Shown here: piece after piece, positions 5,291 to 6,890 of the stretch
Numbering within the stretch: position 1 is the first letter of the stretch
How the letters are laid out: the number at the start of each line of letters is the position of its first letter
Source: Methanosarcinales archaeon
GTDB lineage: Archaea > Halobacteriota > Methanosarcinia > Methanosarcinales > Methanocomedenaceae
DNA: 6,890 nt
Direction of reading: 5' to 3'
NCBI GenBank assembly: GCA_013330355.1
Contig: DUIM01000141.1
Span: 1 to 6,890, forward strand
Translations under genes and position numbers: made by a program
Notes under the pieces: model-generated
Database searches by the model: none
What the model was told of the DNA's origin: nothing
Seen by the model: the letters and a program-made list of their open reading frames with translations, nothing else

Positions 5291-6004
5291 ATGGATAAGC
5301 ACATTGTGTTGCCTGGCGATTTTCTTTCTGACGATGTCAAAAAAGCAGGAGAAGGCACCTTTGTGAGTGAAGGAAAGGTTTATTCAAATCTTTACGGACT
5401 TGCAAGTGAAAAAAATAAGATACGGGTGGTTTCCTTATCTGGGAAATATATTCCACAGGATGGGGATTTGATCGTGGCCATTGTGAGTGAGATTACTTTC
5501 TCGAACTGGATCATGGATATCAAATCACCATATGAAGGGTTGCTTAATGTATCTGAATATCCAAGACGTATTGATTCCTCTGACATGGCTAAATACCTGG
5601 AAGTTGGTTCATCCGTGCTCGTTATGGTTAAGAATGTTTCACGTTCCATGAAGGTAGAACTAACAATGAGGAACAACAAGTTAAAACCCATTACCAATGG
5701 AAGGATTGTCCAGGTCTCAGCAGTAAAAGTGCCAAGGATGATCGGCAGAAATGGATCCATGATATCTATGTTGAAAAAGGAGACAAACTGCAACATCTTT
5801 GTTGGCCAGAACGGAGTTGTCTGGATAACGGGCAAGGACCATGATATGGATAAGGCTATAGAAGCGATACGGATTATTGAAAATGAAGCTCATATTGATG
5901 GACTCACTAATCGGATAAGTGGTTTCCTGAAAGGAAATGTGGAAAAAGAACAAGAAACAGTGAAACCAGCAGGTTCAGAGATCCTGGATGAACTACTGGA
6001 CTGA
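5291..6004 (+). CDS. rrp4: Exosome cap subunit Rrp4
   Basis: The 237-residue protein is archaeal Rrp4, one of the RNA-binding cap subunits (with Csl4) on the Rrp41-Rrp42 ring. It feeds RNA into the degradation channel. The N-terminal domain begins with VLPGDFL (6-12) and includes GLASEKNKIRVV (36-47) and SGKYIPQDGDLIV (50-62). An S1 domain follows (about 58-127; NWIMDIKSPYEGLLNVSEY at 72-90). The KH domain (about 137-200) contains the nucleic-acid-binding loop GRNG at 152-155. The end carries a short acidic peptide, ILDELLD. Length is normal. It sits just before rrp41, the conserved order in euryarchaea, so the products assemble from neighbouring genes. Confidence 0.97.
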   Translation: MDKHIVLPGDFLSDDVKKAGEGTFVSEGKVYSNLYGLASEKNKIRVVSLSGKYIPQDGDLIVAIVSEITFSNWIMDIKSPYEGLLNVSEYPRRIDSSDMAKYLEVGSSVLVMVKNVSRSMKVELTMRNNKLKPITNGRIVQVSAVKVPRMIGRNGSMISMLKKETNCNIFVGQNGVVWITGKDHDMDKAIEAIRIIENEAHIDGLTNRISGFLKGNVEKEQETVKPAGSEILDELLD

Positions 6005-6026
6005 TTGATTGAGTTGAGAGAGGAAA

Positions 6027-6032
6027 GTGAGG
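6027..6032 (+). promoter_or_regulatory. Ribosome binding site of rrp41
   Basis: GTGAGG ends 8 bases before the ATG at 6041. A second purine-rich run (GAGAGAGG, 6017-6024) lies just upstream. The codon directly before the ATG is an in-frame TAA, so no longer start is possible. Confidence 0.6.
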
Positions 6033-6040
6033 AATTGTAA

Positions 6041-6890
6041 ATGACAGAGAAACCAGAAAAGTTCATAGATGAAAATGGCATTCGTTCTGACAAAAGGCGG
6101 GCCAACGAGATAAGAGATGTTAAAATCGAGGTCGGTGTATTGAGCCGGGCCGATGGTTCGTGTTATCTTGAATTCGGTAAAAATAAGGTAATGGCAGCAG
6201 TATACGGTCCGAGGGAAGTACACCCCAGGCATCAGCAAAAATCCAACAGGGCTATTGTAAGGTACAAGTACAATATGGCTTCTTTTTCGGTAGAGGACCG
6301 CAAGCGTCCCGGGCCTGACCGCCGCAGTATTGAAGTTTCTAAGGTAAGCCGTGAAGCTCTTGAGGACCAGATATTCACTGAATATTTCCCTAAATCCGCA
6401 ATAGATATTTTTGTGGAGGTCCTTCAGGCAGATGCAGGTACAAGGACGGCAGCCATTAATGCGGCATCCGTTGCCCTGGCAGATGCAGGAATCCCGATGA
6501 GGTCACTGGTCTCGGCGTGTGCTGTCGGAAAGGTCGATGATACTCTTGTCCTGGATTTAAACAAGGATGAGGATAATTTCGGCCAGGCAGATATGCCTAT
6601 AGCAATGACACCTGATGGCAAGATCACACTGCTCCAGATGGACGGCCACCTTACTGTAGAGGAGTTCAAGCAGGGCCTGGAAATGGCACAGGAAGGGTGC
6701 AGGCAGGTATATGAAATGCAGAGGAAGGCACTGATCGATTATTATTCTAAGAAAACAGAGGTGTTGAGCACAGAGGTCACTGCTGCAGAGGATGTCAGGG
6801 AAGATGCACCAGAGGAAGCAAAAGGCGTCACTCCGCTTGAGGTAACAGAAGATATCGAAGATACCGAAAAAATTGACGATACCAACGAAA
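6041..6890 (+). CDS. rrp41: Exosome catalytic subunit Rrp41 (3' end outside the window)
   Basis: The 283 visible codons give archaeal Rrp41, the RNase PH-type subunit holding the phosphorolytic active site of the exosome. It works with Rrp42 (not in the window, expected next) in a hexameric ring that shortens RNA from the 3' end. Active-site elements by family comparison: RNA-contacting Arg94-Arg95 (GPDRRSIEV), phosphate-binding Gly133-Thr134-Arg135 (DAGTRTAA), and catalytic acids Asp172 and Asp178 (LDLNKDED), spaced as Asp182 and Asp188 in Sulfolobus. All look intact. The RNase PH fold ends near residue 236. The remainder is a low-complexity acidic tail (17 Glu/Asp in residues 236-283) still open at the right edge. 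From memory, Methanosarcina Rrp41 proteins also have long acidic tails, while Sulfolobus Rrp41 does not. Confidence 0.97.
   Translation, partial: MTEKPEKFIDENGIRSDKRRANEIRDVKIEVGVLSRADGSCYLEFGKNKVMAAVYGPREVHPRHQQKSNRAIVRYKYNMASFSVEDRKRPGPDRRSIEVSKVSREALEDQIFTEYFPKSAIDIFVEVLQADAGTRTAAINAASVALADAGIPMRSLVSACAVGKVDDTLVLDLNKDEDNFGQADMPIAMTPDGKITLLQMDGHLTVEEFKQGLEMAQEGCRQVYEMQRKALIDYYSKKTEVLSTEVTAAEDVREDAPEEAKGVTPLEVTEDIEDTEKIDDTNE

Noticed and set aside
1..6890. Mobile element, CRISPR array, defence system or horizontally acquired island
   Set aside because: No transposase, integrase, repeat-spacer pattern or attachment-like repeats were seen; the genes form a conserved vertical core cluster.

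Overview
The window is archaeal. It carries the conserved information-processing cluster often called the archaeal exosome/proteasome superoperon: ribosomal protein L15e, a COG1325 RNA-binding protein, the RNase P subunits Rpp30 and Pop5, the proteasome alpha subunit, the SBDS protein, and the exosome subunits Rrp4 and Rrp41. Gene order, protein sequence style (PsmA starting [16 protein letters not shown], Rrp41 with a long acidic tail) and the archaeal TATA/SD signals suggest a euryarchaeon of the Methanosarcinales or a neighbouring ANME/Methanomicrobia-type lineage. That placement is inference. I see no mobile element, CRISPR array, tRNA or rRNA.

Layout. Positions 1-967 (minus strand) hold most of a phosphate-uptake-regulator-type protein, an N-terminal AbrB/SpoVT-like DNA-binding domain joined to two PhoU domains, cut at its C-terminus by the window edge. 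Its promoter faces left from a 321-base divergent intergenic region (968-1288). That region also contains a perfect GC-rich inverted repeat, two possible rightward TATA boxes, and a strongly structured 68-base element just before rpl15e. rpl15e (1289-1879) looks like its own transcription unit: a hairpin plus T-run overlaps its stop codon, followed by a second inverted repeat. A new TATA-like box then lies about 26 bases before the next start codon, which has no Shine-Dalgarno, so the following operon probably begins with a leaderless or nearly leaderless mRNA.

From 1991 to the right edge seven plus-strand genes follow closely. The first four junctions are tight: 2 bases between the COG1325 stop and the preferred rnp3 start, a 4-base overlap rnp3/rnp2, a 1-base overlap rnp2/psmA, then 30 bases to SBDS. 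Gaps of 42 and 36 bases separate SBDS, rrp4 and rrp41. rrp41 runs off the right edge inside an acidic tail.

Functionally the cluster couples RNA processing and decay (RNase P, exosome), ribosome assembly (SBDS, L15e) and protein turnover (20S proteasome). The gene set is well known. The parts worth a second look are non-coding or peripheral: the structured rpl15e leader, a long AT-rich C-terminal extension of Pop5 with a perfect hairpin inside it, and acidic tails on PsmA and Rrp41. I did not find a wholly new system here.
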